Below are positions 63,827-64,000 of a DNA stretch of 64,000 nucleotides, piece after piece. The notes beneath the pieces were generated by a model. The model had not been told where the DNA came from. It did not search any database and saw only the letters and a list, made by a program, of their open reading frames with translations. Position 1 is the stretch's first letter. Every line of letters begins with the position of its first letter. The translations under genes and the position numbers were made by a program. The stretch is from Symbiodinium natans (taxonomy: Eukaryota > Sar > Dinophyceae > Suessiales > Symbiodiniaceae), in NCBI GenBank assembly GCA_905221605.1, contig CAJNDS010001024.1, forward strand, positions 583,501 through 647,500. The letters run 5' to 3'.

Positions 63827-64000
63827 TCCCTACACATTTTCTACACTTTTTAGCGTGGCCTGAAATCCTGGGCTTCAGGCTTTCAGGATGTGACGGCTCA
63901 AGGTTTATGCAGTTCGCATACCACTGAGCCTTTTTGTTTGCGTGCAAAGTTTCGCAGCAGTTCTTCCGTCTCACTCCCCAGGGGCCCATCCCATCCCTTC

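Overview
The window looks like nuclear DNA of a dinoflagellate, most likely a Symbiodiniaceae/Suessiales type. Four things point there: interstitial TTTAGGG-type telomeric arrays, long intronless ORFs almost all on the + strand, retroelement families with added cytosine-methyltransferase-like domains, and an AT-rich mitochondrial insert carrying a dinoflagellate-style cox3 whose reading frame ends at a stem-loop before the last helix. All homology calls are from reading motifs by eye; no database search was run.

Layout. 1-6475: decayed LINE-like retroelement with APE endonuclease and reverse transcriptase in several overlapping frames. 7726-9517: a 230-aa ORF and an alpha/beta-hydrolase-like ORF broken by one TAG. 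10047-15799 plus 26557-27471: a very large intronless gene joining an alpha/beta-hydrolase-like region to a UPF1-like superfamily 1 helicase. It is split by a 10.76-kb insertion. 15800-26556: that insertion, a tyrosine-recombinase (YR) retrotransposon. It is bounded by split direct repeats in the order A1 (15800-15947), ORFs, B1 (25381-25640), A2 (25641-25788), B2 (26297-26556). The helicase frame resumes in phase directly after B2, so both ends of the element can be placed. Inside are an SR-rich ORF, a YR, a Gag-like ORF with a Cys/His knuckle, a methyltransferase-like domain, RT and RNase H. The YR lies upstream of Gag-Pol, which is unusual.

27921-40712: a head-to-tail series of intronless ORFs: a 1476-aa protein, an acidic ORF overlapping a C2HC zinc-finger ORF, a C5-type DNA methyltransferase, a 726-aa zinc/coiled-coil protein and a short coiled-coil protein. 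They are separated by telomere-like arrays, a GC minisatellite, a TG tract and hairpin-bearing tandem repeats. 41491-46250: an 817-aa Pro-rich ORF with a C-terminal frameshift, then a scrambled zone with hydrolase-related fragments and repeated hairpins. 46933-47890: a TAG trinucleotide array of nearly 1 kb. 49628-50500: RNase H relic. About 51930-53530: mitochondrial insert (NUMT) with cox3 on the - strand. 56470-58041: SMYD-like SET-domain gene. 62435-63826: coiled-coil exon and a split PDZ-like gene. The rest is low-information intergenic DNA.

Most of the window is mobile DNA and its cargo. The best-supported novelty is the SDR-bounded YR retrotransposon with atypical gene order, nearly identical terminal repeats and decayed ORFs, sitting inside a hydrolase-helicase fusion gene. 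The next most interesting features are two hairpin families whose copies differ by compensating base changes.
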